Positions 46,006 to 57,660 of a stretch of DNA of 64,000 nucleotides are shown here, in pieces. Origin of the DNA: Periplaneta americana (lineage: Eukaryota; Arthropoda; Insecta; Blattodea; Blattidae). Both the position numbers and the translations under genes were made by a program. Where the stretch lies: positions 110,859,001 to 110,923,000 of the forward strand of contig NC_091117.1 of NCBI RefSeq assembly GCF_040183065.1, in the 5' to 3' direction. The stretch's first letter is position 1. Each line of letters begins with the position of its first letter. The notes beneath the pieces are model-generated. The model was not told the DNA's origin. It worked only from the letters and a program-made list of their open reading frames with translations, and did not search any database.

Positions 46006-46195
46006 ACAGTCTAGTATATAGAGTCACGAAGCTCAATACGTAGCAAATATGCATCCATAGATAGTTCTTCACCATTAGGATCGCTAATACCGCCTCATTG
46101 CAGACAATGCGAAATAGTACCGGCACAGTCTATTGTTCCCAGCACCCTCACAACTCAAACTTCGTGACTGTATATACTAGACTGTACTGTAACGC
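46006..46195. mobile_element. Hairpin MITE
   Basis: ACAGTCTAGTATATAGAGTC at the left is matched in inverse by GACTGTATATACTAGACTGT at the right (one or two differences over about 26 bases, continuing into CACGAAG). The interior is about 135 bases and non-coding. Confidence 0.75.
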
Positions 46196-47131
46196 TTAAT
46201 AACAACAGCTGATCCTATTAAGGTTCCTCTAAGAGTCATCAGACGTGTCAAACACAGCATCGTACGTTGTATCGCTTTTTTTTTTTCGCTTTCCTTAATG
46301 CCGTGCCCCCACCCACAATCAAAAGTGAACGCTCAAACCCAGGTGATAGAGCGATGAATTAACCTTGTTTCACAAGATTCATTGTAGAAAACAATTCGTA
46401 ACGAGTGACGACAGAGAAGACGAACGATTTAATTTTTATTAAAAAAGGAATCGATTTGTATCGTTTACTGGATCATGATTCATTCGTTTAAAACAATGAT
46501 TCGTTCATTATCAACAACTCGTTCACAATTCCCTCATCTCTACTTTAGAGCATTGTACTCCTGTGAACACCCATGGACTCATCTGATGAGACATCGCAAC
46601 TCCATGCCACTCTCACGATGTTATGCAGACAATGGAATAAGAACGACACTTCCGGCAAGCTATTCTCTCTTCTGCTACATCACAAATTCTCGTAGTTACT
46701 TTCAGGACAAAACTTATTCTATAATTACGTCTTTCTTTTCTTCGCGCACTACAAAGCGACATTGTGTTGCTACCTTGCAGGTAACAGTAGGCTAATACAC
46801 AAGTGACTCGTCTCGTTTGTAGGGGTGACAACTGAGAAGAAAGCTTCAGAAATTCTTGTTTTGAAGATGATAGAAGTAGGCCTACCGTATTTTCTTTGCT
46901 TCTACTGTAGGTTAAAAAAATCACTTGTTTTCTCTGTATTTTACAGAATGTTTACTTTAACTCTCATTACCCATTTTTGACTTACACCACTTCTGCTCTG
47001 AATGGCTCAATTAAGTTGATATGTACTTCATTAGATTGACAAATTAGGTTTACTTTAAACAATTACCGTACTTATCTTATTGTTATTATTCTTTTGCTGT
47101 TGGTTTTTGTTACTGTTGAAAAATTATATGA
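46196..47131. other. Spacer with hAT-type end-like words
   Basis: Around 46440-46548 repeated GATTCATTCG/GATTCGTTCA words end in CCCTCATCTCTA, the reverse of a common hAT-type end. No gene is recognised; the 106-residue frame at 46475 has no motif. Confidence 0.4.
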
Positions 47132-47230
47132 ATGTCTTTTGTATTATATTATGTGATACTGTCAACACTATGAACTGTGAATCGGCGTATGTCAGTTGGC
47201 AGTATCACATAATCTAATACAAAAGACATC
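47132..47230. mobile_element. Hairpin MITE
   Basis: ATGTCTTTTGTATTATATTA with the following GTGATACTG is repeated in inverse at the right (CAGTATCACATAATCTAATA, then CAAAAGACAT). The stem is about 36 bases and the loop about 27. Confidence 0.75.
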
Positions 47231-48559
47231 TTTGTGTATTCTACTCTAAAAACTTTTATATATATTTTGTCACTACCTACTGTTATTATATTTTATATTA
47301 GAGACTTGGTTATTTAAAACCCTAATGTTACATATATATTCATAACTATATTTGTCACATTTAAACATTTTTAACATTTTACAGTCTCATCAATTTATTT
47401 TTTCTTATACAAATATATTAAGGATAACTTGTTGAACTAATCAGTTTTCAATGTGTTCATTACGTGTTATTTACCATTGCGAGACCTGATGATGCCATTT
47501 TCAATGTCGAAAACATTTATCTCCAATAAATCATTAATATATTCCATTTTACCATATTTAATGGCTTGAATGGTTTATTATAAATAGATAAAGAATTCGA
47601 CGAAACAATAACCATTTATACATTTTGTAATATACATACTTATCGGACCAAATATATCTCTGAAATTCATAATAAAATCTCTGATTGAGGTCCTGGCTGA
47701 TATGTATGTACATCTATTATCAAGCAGTAGGCCTACATCTCACTTGACGATGTGTCAGAAGAAGAACAATTATCTGCATACATCTGAAGTCTGACTAGTG
47801 CAATATGTATCTAGTCAGCAATTTATGCAATGTAAGGGAGAGGAACTCCATTATCTCCTAGCCTATTTGCCTCATAAGTGATGCCTTTTTTGTCACTTCT
47901 GGGCTCCAGACCTGCCTTCAGACAGTTTAATAAATAACAACATAATAAAGTACTCCTTGAGTAACATTAAGTAAAATCACTCGGATAAGCTAGGAAATGA
48001 AAGTGAACCAATGGCACTCCTACGGGGAGGGTTAGGGTGCTCAAATAAAAAATGAAAAGGAAGAGAGAACGAACAAAGCGTTTTAATGTCTTAATGTGTC
48101 TCTATCTATTATTGTGAAAAGTGTGTGATCTTTGAAATTTTTGACAGACCTATATGTGAATTGGCTTTTAACAATATACTTTTTAAGTTCGAACTTCTAA
48201 TAATGTTTAAAGTTCTGTAAATTTTATTGGGAGAGTGTCTGATAGATCCAACCATTCCCATCAGCCAATCACATCTCAGTGACACAGTCTTGTATTTCTC
48301 AAACCATCCATAAAGCTTTAATGTTACTCTATGACACTGATTACAAATAGCCCCCCCCCAAATCATATTTCTGGGTGCGCCAATGAAGGGAACAGCTGCG
48401 ATGAGCAATGTTACTGTAATGTGTATACAAAATCGTTTTACTGATCCATTTGTATTGTCAATCTCCCATATTTCGCAACACTACACACGGAACTGAGTCT
48501 GATTTGCGTTTCATTCAAACGAATCTGAGATATGAAATAATTTTACAAATACTGTAGAG
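47231..48559. other. Spacer without a recognised gene
   Basis: A minus-strand 99-residue frame (48109-48408) has no family motif. A run of C (about 48351-48359) looks like slippage at the edge of some repeat. Confidence 0.4.
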
Positions 48560-48806
48560 CAGAGGTCGGCAACCTTTTTGTAAGAGTGGGCCACAATGAT
48601 AAGACGTGAAGGAGATCTGAACCGGACATGATTTACAGTTAAATTAATATGCTTTTTTTAACGACGCTCGCATATAAACCTTTACAATTTTAATGAGTGA
48701 TAATTTCCCACTGTAAGCCACTCGTAGTATAAGCTTGAAATTGAGTTTAAGTGACTCTTAGAGAATCTATATTGGTACCCCTACCATCCATTCATCCATA
48801 GTTGAC
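48560..48806 (+). mobile_element. Left-end fragment of a hAT-like element
   Basis: CAGAGGTCGGCAACCTTTTT followed by GGGCCAC is a very common animal hAT-type terminal sequence. No matching right end is seen, and another element-like end begins at 48807. Confidence 0.5.
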
Positions 48807-49256
48807 TAGGGATGGGCAAAACTAACCAGTTACTTTCATAACCGGTTAATTGCCGTTTATTTTTGCTTCCCGGTTTAACCTGATAACCGGTTATTTACCT
48901 CAATAACCGAACGATCGGTTATTTTTTTTAATATACACGGATTCAAATGTATTTTAAGTTTATCTCAAATTTAATATCAGTTGAACATTTTTCTTTTTAT
49001 TGTTTTGTACTCTATGTAATCAATCCTGTATAGAAATTGTTTCGTAGGCAATTCGTGGGTTACTGCTTTAATTATTTCATCTGTCCATAGATAGAAAAAT
49101 GAAATTCGACTTTGAATCAATGTTAATCTCAATATCTATCTTAATCGCTAACTTTATCTGATTGTCTCATAATATATCTGTGTGTATTGGACGATAAACT
49201 TTTTTAATGGCATAGGTTATCGATATTTTTATATCACCGTCTCATTAGATCTCTAG
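48807..49256 (+). mobile_element. Second hAT-like end with AACCGGTTA words
   Basis: TAGGGATGGGCAAAAC opens a stretch with repeated forms of AACCGGTTA (about 48838-48930). Such ends with subterminal repeats are usual for hAT elements. The right end is missing, as a third end-like sequence begins at 49257. Confidence 0.5.
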
Positions 49257-50000
49257 TAGGGTTGCCAACTGCCCCGGTTTTAAGGAGATCGTCCCTATTT
49301 TTTTTTTGTAACTATCTCTTGTCCCGACACGAGTATGACGGGACGCCCAAATGTCTCTACTTTTCTGTTTTTAGGTTACAAGTCGCGTTTTTTTATCGAG
49401 TCTTCTTAAGGTTTTACGTCAAATAATATATTTTGTAACAATATTCGTAATATCTATTTTCTTTTTCTTTATAATTTTACGTCGGTCATCTTGATAAATG
49501 TTTAAATTTACAAACGGAAGAGCGAGCAACAATGGGTTCGTGTTTCTGTTTCTAAGAAATCAAGTCACTGCAGTTCGTGTTTCGCTGTGGCGGAGCAGTG
49601 TGAAAATTCAGTAAAGATTTGTGGCAATATTATAAATTGCAGTGCAGGTATGACGTATGGTAGCTGTTGTTAGACAGTTTTGCAAGACGCAGACATTGTT
49701 TCTAACATTTTAGAGGTTCGCTTCAATAAAATGTTCTCTAAATTAAAGGAAAACGGCAGTGGAAATGAATGCAGTGATAGTGATAGTTATGGCAGTCAGA
49801 ATGATAAACAGAAGAAAAGATGAAAAGAATATGTACATTTCGTAATGAATGATTACAAAATAAACAGTTTAAAAGCTGGTTAAGCTAAATGTGATGACGA
49901 AGGCATGGCACAAGGATCAGTCAACGAAAAACATTTTTCTTTTATAGGCTATTTTAATACAGTATAGCACAAGGATCATATAAATGTAAGGCGTATGTAA
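49257..50000 (+). mobile_element. Third element-like end with a possible hAT leader ORF
   Basis: TAGGGTTGCCAACTGCCCCG opens an element-like end. Downstream, ATG at about 49731 starts a 30-codon Ser/Asp-rich frame (MFSKLKENGSGNECSDSDSY) that stops at 49824 but reads on in frame past the stop for about 40 codons. That could be the N-terminus of a BED-type hAT transposase, but no zinc-finger cysteines survive, so the identity is weak. Confidence 0.35.
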
Positions 50001-50227
50001 TTATAACACTCCAAAGATGAGATAAGCAATGTGATCCGCAACTAGTGACTAGGACTAATTGAAAATCAAATTTCTGGATATTATTTCCATGATGGTACAT
50101 CTTTAAATTATTAACGCAAGCTGAAGGAAAATGTATTTTGCTTTGTAGAGAGTAAGATTACAAACATATTTGTAGCAATTTACATAAAAATTAGAGTGAC
50201 GTAATTAAACTATGCAATTCATTGTTC

Positions 50228-51596
50228 CATAATCGTACCTATCTTTAACAAGGGGGACAAGACTAACTGTAGTAACTTTCGAGGAATAACACTTTTGTTG
50301 ACGTCGTACAAAATTTTGTCCAATATTCTTTTCAAAAGATTAACTCCATATCTAGATGAAATTATTGGAGAAAATCAGTGTGGTTTTAGGCGTAATAGTT
50401 CAACTATTGATCAGATATTTTGTATTCGACAGATAATTGAGAAAAAATGGGAGTATAAGGGTACAGTGCATCAGTCATTCATAGATTTCAAAAAGGCATA
50501 TTTATGACTAGGTCAAGAGAGAAGTTTTATATAATATTCTTATTGAATTGGTATTTCCAAGAAACTAGTTCCATTAATTAAAATGTGTCTCAGTGAAACG
50601 TACAGCAGAGTCCGTATAGGTCAGTTTCTGTCAGATGCGTTTCCAATTCACTGTGGGCTAAAGCAAGAAGATGCACTATCACCTTTACTTTTTAAACTTT
50701 ACTCTAGAGTATGCCATTAGGAAAGTCCAGGATAACAGAGAGGGTTTGGAATTGAACGGGTTACATCAGCTGCTTGTTTATGCGGATGACGTGAATATGT
50801 TAGGAGAAAATCCACAAACGATTAGGGAAAACACGGACATTTTACTTGAGGCAAGTAAAGAGATAGGTTTGGAAGTAAATCCCGAAAAGACAATGTATAT
50901 GATTATGTCTCGTGACCAGAATACGAAATGGAAATATAAAAATTGGAAATTTATGCTTTGAAGAGGTGGAAAAATTCAAATACCTGGCAGCAACAGTAAC
51001 AAATATAAATGATACTCGGGAGGAAATTAAACATAGAATAAATATGGGAAATGCCTGTTATTATTCGGTTGAGAAGCTTTTATCATCCAGTCTGCTGTCA
51101 AAATATCTGAAAGTTAGAATTTATAAAACAGTTATATTACCAGTTGTTCTTCATGGTTGAGAAACTTAGACTTTCAATTTGAGAGAGGAATATAGGTTAA
51201 GGGTGTTTGAGAATGAAGTGCTTAGGAAAATATTTGGGGCTAAGAGGGATGAAGTTACAAGAGAATGGAGAAAGTTACACAACACAGAACTGCACGGGTT
51301 GTATTATTCACCTGACATAATTAGGAACATTAAATCTAGAAGTTAGAGATGGGCATAGCATGTAGCACGTATGGGCGAATCCATAAATGCATATAGATTG
51401 TTGGTTGGGAGGCCGGAGGGAAAAATACCTTTGAGAACGCCGAGACATAAATGGGAAAGTAATATTAAAATGGATTTGAGGAAAGTGGGATATGATGATA
51501 GGAACTGGATTAATCTTGCTCAGGATAGGACCAATGGCGAGCTTATGTGAGGGCGGCAATGAACCCCCGGATTCCTTAAAAGCCAGTAAGTAAGTA
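50228..51596 (+). mobile_element. RTE-like LINE, 5'-truncated
   Basis: A 12-bp direct repeat AATTCATTGTTC at 50216-50227 and 51597-51608 bounds it. The + strand encodes the reverse transcriptase in pieces: IVPIFNKGDKTNCSNFRGIT (from about 50230), IIGENQCGFRRNSSTIDQIF (about 50363-50422), [13 protein letters not shown] (about 50776-50814), and the C-terminal VFENEVLRKIFG region (about 51208). The 3' end closes with AGTAAGTAA. Frameshifts near 50505, 50690 and 50930, plus later stops, inactivate it. It is the same family as 1424-1991. Confidence 0.88.
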
Positions 51597-51699
51597 AATT
51601 CATTGTTCACTACTGTTGTCATTTGACATATAGAAACTTTTTTGGTCAAGCTTCATTTGACAAATTTTGGCAGTTTCATGTACCACAAATTGAACTTTT

Positions 51700-52222
51700 T
51701 ACATTGCAGCCAACTTGCTTTTTTTCTGCTTGTTCATCTATTTCTCTCAAGAACTCAAGTGAAGTTACACATCTTGTGATAGTGATTTTTCTCGAGTGTT
51801 TGACATTGTCATCTTCTGGTGTAAAACGTTTTTTATCACCTGAACTACTGGCGAGACAGGAGAATTTCCTCTTTCAATTAAATTAGATGAGCATCCGGGT
51901 TGTGTCTCATCGTTTTGCCTAGCATGAACAAGAGTGAAGTCATTAGGCCTACTGCTTTTCGAACAATGAGCGTTGACTACAGAAGGATCCAAAGGCCAGA
52001 CACCACTTCCTCGAAATCCACTCAAAATATTGTCTGGAGTTGACTAATTGCTTTTTTCCATGCTTGAGTTAGTACATTGCGGAAATCGTATATATTTAGA
52101 TTTTTTCTCTTATTTTCACGCACTAGTTTGGTGCATTCTTTCTCCAGAGAAAAACTATTTGAGCGACTCAAAACACCAACATTCAAGTGCTGGAATATGT
52201 GCGCAGTGTCATGAAGATACAT
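51700..52222 (-). pseudogene. pogo-like transposase, C-terminal part
   Basis: The minus strand reads HDTAHIFQHLNVGVLSRSNS (about 52215-52155), then KECTKLVRENKRKNLNIYDF and TQAWKKAIS, a frameshift near 52025, then GFRGSGVWPLDPSVV (about 52016-51972). In pogo/jerky/CENP-B-type transposases the HT.HLLQPLDVG segment with the last catalytic Asp is followed in this spacing by an EAW and a GFR.GIWPLDP motif. Here the Asp of LDVG is Asn, so catalysis would be lost anyway. The N-terminal DNA-binding domain and first acidic residues are missing. Confidence 0.75.
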
Positions 52223-52229
52223 TAGAAAA

Positions 52230-52785
52230 TAGACATCATTTCTCTTGCTAGAACTAAAGTTTCTCCAGACAAATGAGATGCATGATATTCCAACGTATTA
52301 AGACATTTATGTACACTTAAAACCCCAACATTTTACTTCGAAACAAATATACATTAAATGGGCATTTAGATTTTGCGCGCGCCCCAGCCTGCTAATTATC
52401 TCGTTGCAAGGGTATAAAAAACTTACCCTCAAGGTAAGACTGAAAGCTTCAAGTAAAGTCCTTATTTTTCTCTGCAAAATATATATCTACGACCATTTTT
52501 TAGGAAATTTGGAGGCTCTGAATTATATACATAAGTAATTACAGATCTTAAAAATCCGTTTATCTTATTTTTCTCTTTAAATTTCTGTTAGTAATTGGAA
52601 AAAAACACTACTGCGTCATAACTTATGACTTCTCTCATTCCAAACTTCCAAGAACTACGCTGCCATGGCTACCAAACGTACAACAAGAGAAACTGGCGCT
52701 GACTTGAGAAACAGACAGTACAGGCAATTTGATCCTCAACTAGTGCCCCATCCAGAAATAGTGATCTTACTCTATATAACATAGG
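52230..52785. other. Spacer without a recognised gene
   Basis: Nothing supportable beyond short frames. Confidence 0.4.
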
Positions 52786-52789
52786 CTTA

Positions 52790-53272
52790 CATACATAAGT
52801 GTTCTGCCCATGCGCAGGTCTTTCACTGCAAACCCAGCATTCTACAATCTTTCCTATTTTCTGCCTTCCTCTTAGTCTCCGCATATAATCCACATATCTT
52901 AATGTCGTCTATAATCTGCTATCTTCTTCTACCCCGAACTCTTCTCCCGTTCACCATTTCTTCCAGTGCATTCTCCAGTAGACAGTTTCTTCTCAGCCAG
53001 TGACCCAACAAATTCCTTTTTCTCTTTCGGATCAGTTTCAGCATCATTCTTTCTCCACCCAGTCTTACCAACACAACTTCTTTTCTTATTCTGTCTGTCC
53101 ACTTCACACGGTCCATTCTTCTCCATATCCATATTTAAAATGCTTCTATTCTTTTCTCTTTATTTAGTTGTAATGTCTATGTTTCTGCCCTATACAATGC
53201 CACACTCCACACAAAGCATTTCACTAGTTCACTTCCTTAGTTCTTTTTCCAAAGGCCAATATAGCTTAACAA
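52790..53272 (-). pseudogene. RTE-like LINE C-terminal fragment
   Basis: The minus strand encodes RVKWTDRIRKEVVLVRLGGE then RMMLKLIRKRKRNLLGHWLR and ENALEEMVNGRRVRGRRR, continuing in broken form to a CxxC-type end. It is the same LINE family as in the two TA-flanked elements (21058-21405, 23882-24400) but keeps the middle segment that those copies lost. It is truncated at its 5' side at about 53272. Confidence 0.75.
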
Positions 53273-53462
53273 CCTTACACCCTCCATGTTGACGCCGGCA
53301 CAGACAACAACTGAGAACCTGAAAGCAGACTTGGTCAATAGTAATACCATGGATAAATATATAATAGGATGCGAAACTCACTGAGTTTCCCGTAACACAT
53401 ACTAGAGGCGCTGTTGTAGAATTGATCGTGCTGCCATCTATATGCGGTTAGAGGCGTTATTA

Positions 53463-53579
53463 CATCTAGCAGCGCACCAAGTAGCGACAAGTGTAACTAC
53501 TCCGTACATCCAGCAGCGCACCCAAGTAGCGAAAATAATAACTAATTACTCCGCGTATCTAGCAGCGCGCCTGGCGGCG
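53463..53579 (+). repeat. Three subterminal repeats
   Basis: ATCTAGCAGCGCACCAAGTA (from 53464), ATCCAGCAGCGCACCCAAGT (from 53508) and ATCTAGCAGCGCGCCTGG (from 53557) form three spaced copies with periods of about 44 and 49 bases; the preceding ACTCCG also repeats. AGAGGCG words nearby (53404, 53450) may be further sites. Arrays like this near transposon ends are often binding sites for the transposase or its partner; that role is inference. Confidence 0.65.
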
Positions 53580-53969
53580 AAAAGTTGAACAATATGCAGT
53601 AAATATTCCTCCTCCCCCCCGCCCCAAACCCTCAATTTAAAGTAAAACTTTAAAATTTTTATTCCTCACATCATCTTTCACTGAAAATTGTTATTGGAGC
53701 CAATAGTTGGAAGAGACGGTCTATTTTACACTACCTTATAATGTAACTAATTAAAATACAGCCAAACAGGGACAGAAAATAAAAGAAAACAAGGTTAGAT
53801 AATTGGGATTTTATTCTTTAGGTAATAGTGTATAGTGCACTTTAAGTCTGCAAAAACTAGTTACATAATTGAAATTACTATATTACTGTATACTATTTTA
53901 CAATACATTCAACAACACAATTTTGACAAGGTCCATCATATCACTGTTTAACATACACTACATGTGCAC

Positions 53970-54411
53970 TAGGGTTACCAGATTGTAAAAATTTAAAAGC
54001 AGGTCATTTTAAATGAAAAAGAATTTTCCATATAAAAGCAGGGCATAATAGACTAACTTGATACTTGACGTGACGTCTTTTTACATTCTGTTATATAATT
54101 AGGTAATTTGTTTGTCTTTGTACAATAAAACTGATACAAAACTATTATCATGAATAGAATTGAAGTATACGGATTCTAAATTAGCTTTTACCTTATTTAA
54201 TTTTCGGATTGTTAATACTTCTCTGGTGACTCGACTTGTTTGAGCAAGGATTCTACAAACATAATTCCTCTAATGGACCCCAACTTAATAGTTACTCTCT
54301 TTTGTCCATTGGGAATTGGCAAGAAAGAAAAGCAGGACAATTTCTGATTTTTACGAACCCTGGCAGGATGCAGGACATGTCAAGCGAAATCCAGAACATC
54401 TGGTAATCCTA
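53970..54411. mobile_element. MITE inside the THAP transposon
   Basis: TAGGGTTACCAGATTGT at the left is matched in inverse at the right (ACATCTGGTAATCCTA). Both inner flanks carry a GCAGG word (AAAGCAGG and its counterpart). The unit of about 442 bases has no ORF and would be a later insertion into the larger transposon. Confidence 0.6.
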
Positions 54412-55341
54412 TACACACAGATACACTTACATATTTAGTGTGCAGTACATTGGTAAAGTCTATACAACAAATTGAATAATTGAAATTGTGGGGCCCAGTC
54501 GGATAAGAGAAAAAGCCACATCTATATATTTATATTTTGGAATGCTCTGCCATCTGTGCTCGTTTACAGATGTAAATGATACCATTTGAATAATGTGTTG
54601 TCATATAGTTTAGTCAGAACATATTTCTTCACATTCCAATGAGATATCCTACGTATCGAAATTTATGGTTTGTCCCCTTGTCTGCCTGGACCCATCAACT
54701 ATTGGTTAGTCAACTGTCCAAAAACAGGTTTGGACCCTACAAGTAACACTCATGGGACAATCAGAGCAGGAGGTAATGAGTAAGAGTGGCCAATTCCTTT
54801 CTCCCCTCCGTTGCATACATCGCTGACTAGATACATATTACATTAATCGGATTTCAGATACTACAAAAAAATGTTTGATAATTGAAACTGTCATATTACT
54901 ATCTACTATTTTGCAACACATTTTAGAACACTTTTCTAGGATCACATCTAAGGTTCTTAGACATTGTTGTTTGGCATACACATAACGGTAACATATACCA
55001 AAATGTTGTATGTACTGAAGGTCAGAGTGAAATACATGAGCTGCATCACTTACTTGCATTATGTTGGGCAAAAAAGTTTACTAGGTGAACTGAAGGTATG
55101 TTAACCCCCAACTTCCAAAGTCAAATATCTCTCTTACATACGCACACATGTACCACATACTGTAACTTTGCTCCCTATAATTACACAATATATTTAACAT
55201 TTGCTAAAAACATTTTTTTCTGGGGCAAAAAAATAAATAAAAATAAAAAAAAATAATAAAAAAAAGCTATGAACTTTCCACCACTTTCCAATATGATATT
55301 ATACCTTTTTGTTACACACAATATGAGCTATTTACACTACT

Positions 55342-57602
55342 TTAAAGACACTGCAATTTTTTCTCCAGTCTCTTCACCTTTGCTTTCAGAGCTGCCATTT
55401 TTAGTTTGTTGCTCCTGGGTGAAGATGAGAAGTGAGGACTCGAGAAAAGTTTTCGTTTTGCAACACCAGGACCTAAAGATTACGAAATTAACTTCAGATT
55501 AATCTAATTGCTGGGAACTATTTTAAATAAAAAATGAAACGTGACAACACCTTTAGCCTTGTTAAGTTAATGTAGGCCTAACAAAAGGCATGCAAGCTAT
55601 GGATAGGCTATGTAACATACTACAAAATTGACAATACATCAAAATGTGATCAATATTTACCAAGTTTGGAAGGAGGTGTAGCTGAAGCTGAAGGAAACTG
55701 TTCCATCTTGGATGTATTCATGTCAGTATCTAAGGAAATAAATGATAAATTGAAGCAAGAATTGAACAGACTTTGTGCTCCATTCATTTCAAACTGCTCT
55801 TAACTGTACAAATTATAACTCATATAAATGTTAAGTAATAGTAACAATCCAAAAGTTTAATGCTGCAACAAATTTGATTGTGTTAATCTGAATTGTTCGT
55901 TGTAATGTAATATAAAATATTTTTTTGCTAATAGGCTGGGCTATAGAGGACAACTGACACTAACAGAAAGGGATAATCAGCAGAGGTGTTGGGATATTAA
56001 AGAGAAGTCAGTAAGAGGGAATGATAGTGTACTTCGTGTGCCAGGGAGACTTGTCAGGATATCAGTTGCAATATCGATCGTCTGGTTCAAAAGTGCGACA
56101 ACACAAAAAAACAAGTTTTGAGATATCTTCAGTTGAAAGTTTCAAATAAATCCCCTAAAAAGGGACAGAGTTGTGGTTCATAACCACGACAATTAGAATC
56201 GAGTCAGTATTCAGGACGAGTATATCACGATCTTCCAGTTCATTATTAATAGATTTCGAAATGTAGTAATAATGAATTAATAAAGTCCATAGTTATAATT
56301 ACTTCTAAAGCAGTTTATTTCGTTTTTATTCTTTTTGGTTGTAAATATGACTTATCTCAATATTGAATCGGAAAGAGCTCCGAAAGGGGCTTTCAGTAGT
56401 ATAAATAACTAAAAAATGGCAATTTTTGAGTTGTCACACTTTTGAACTGGACGATCAATATATAACAAGATAAACACCCTGCCCTGTAGTTAAGAGGATT
56501 TGTTATTATTCGCTACTGTAAAAGAATGAAGTATGAAAACTGCAGACATATGGCAGGGGGCAATTAACTTAAATGATTACTAGCATGTTACCAGGCTCAC
56601 AAGACAGTATCGCTTACCTTCAGCTGTGGGAACCACATTGAATAGGAGCGATGGTTGCTGATAGCCCCTCAGCTGTTCACCAATCATACTGTTCCCTGTA
56701 ATAATCACAAGAAAAACGAAACATAATTAATTATGTATTTTGAAACATGTAATGTAAGAACAGCTGATGAGAAACTAAGGCATTCCTTGAAATCCATAAA
56801 CTTGACTAAGTGGAATAATTACCTTGTTGGCATGCATCTTTATTCATCCCGGCATATGCCGTCGAAGCAGTAATCTTTGAAGCTGGATTACTCATAGGAG
56901 CAGGAATTGTTTGAGGCATAGCTGCCAAGCCTGCAGCCTACTCAGTTGCAGCTTGTAAACCTATGAGACTACGCGTACCTGAAAATAAAGAAAAGAGTAA
57001 TGAAATCGGAAATTTTAAACATGAATGACATAAAAACATTGCTAGTGTACTAATTACCTTCAGCAGCTGCAGAATCAATCTTCGCCCTCCTAGCATACGT
57101 CCGCAAAGTCTTGTGATGCCTGAAAGTTGGGGTAGACCCCGGTGATAAGGTCGCTCGAGGCATAGCTGGGCTAGATGGTGGGCTCCGGATTTTAGGGTTT
57201 GATGGCACCACTAATCCATTAGCATGAACAGTGGGCACTGCAGTTTGTTTAAGTATCACTTTTTGTGAAGAGCTATAATAGTCAGACTCAATGAAGTGGT
57301 CCATGCAGATTCTCAACCTGTGTGTGGCATCTGCGGTAACTCGATACCGGTCCTCTAGCCCACAAAATCGGAGCCACTTCCAACACCTAAAGCAATGGAT
57401 TACAATTACTAATGAGATAAAGTAGAAGAAATATTGAATAGAAATCATGCAAAAATTGGGGAAAAAAATAATAAGTTATCTGCTGCATTTGTGTTATTTT
57501 AAGAGATGTCTAATGCGCATCACTAGGTGGTGAGTGACCATAGGAAAACTGGTAGCAGCAACAGATATTGGGTACGAACTAAATTAAATATTAGGCCTAA
57601 GC

Positions 57603-57660
<58 letters not shown>

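Noticed and set aside
57050..57448. A single-exon 132-residue gene starting upstream of the zinc finger
   Set aside because: Its first 20 or so residues translate the intron; a TTTAG acceptor at 57387-57388 and an upstream exon with the missing cysteines fit a spliced gene better.
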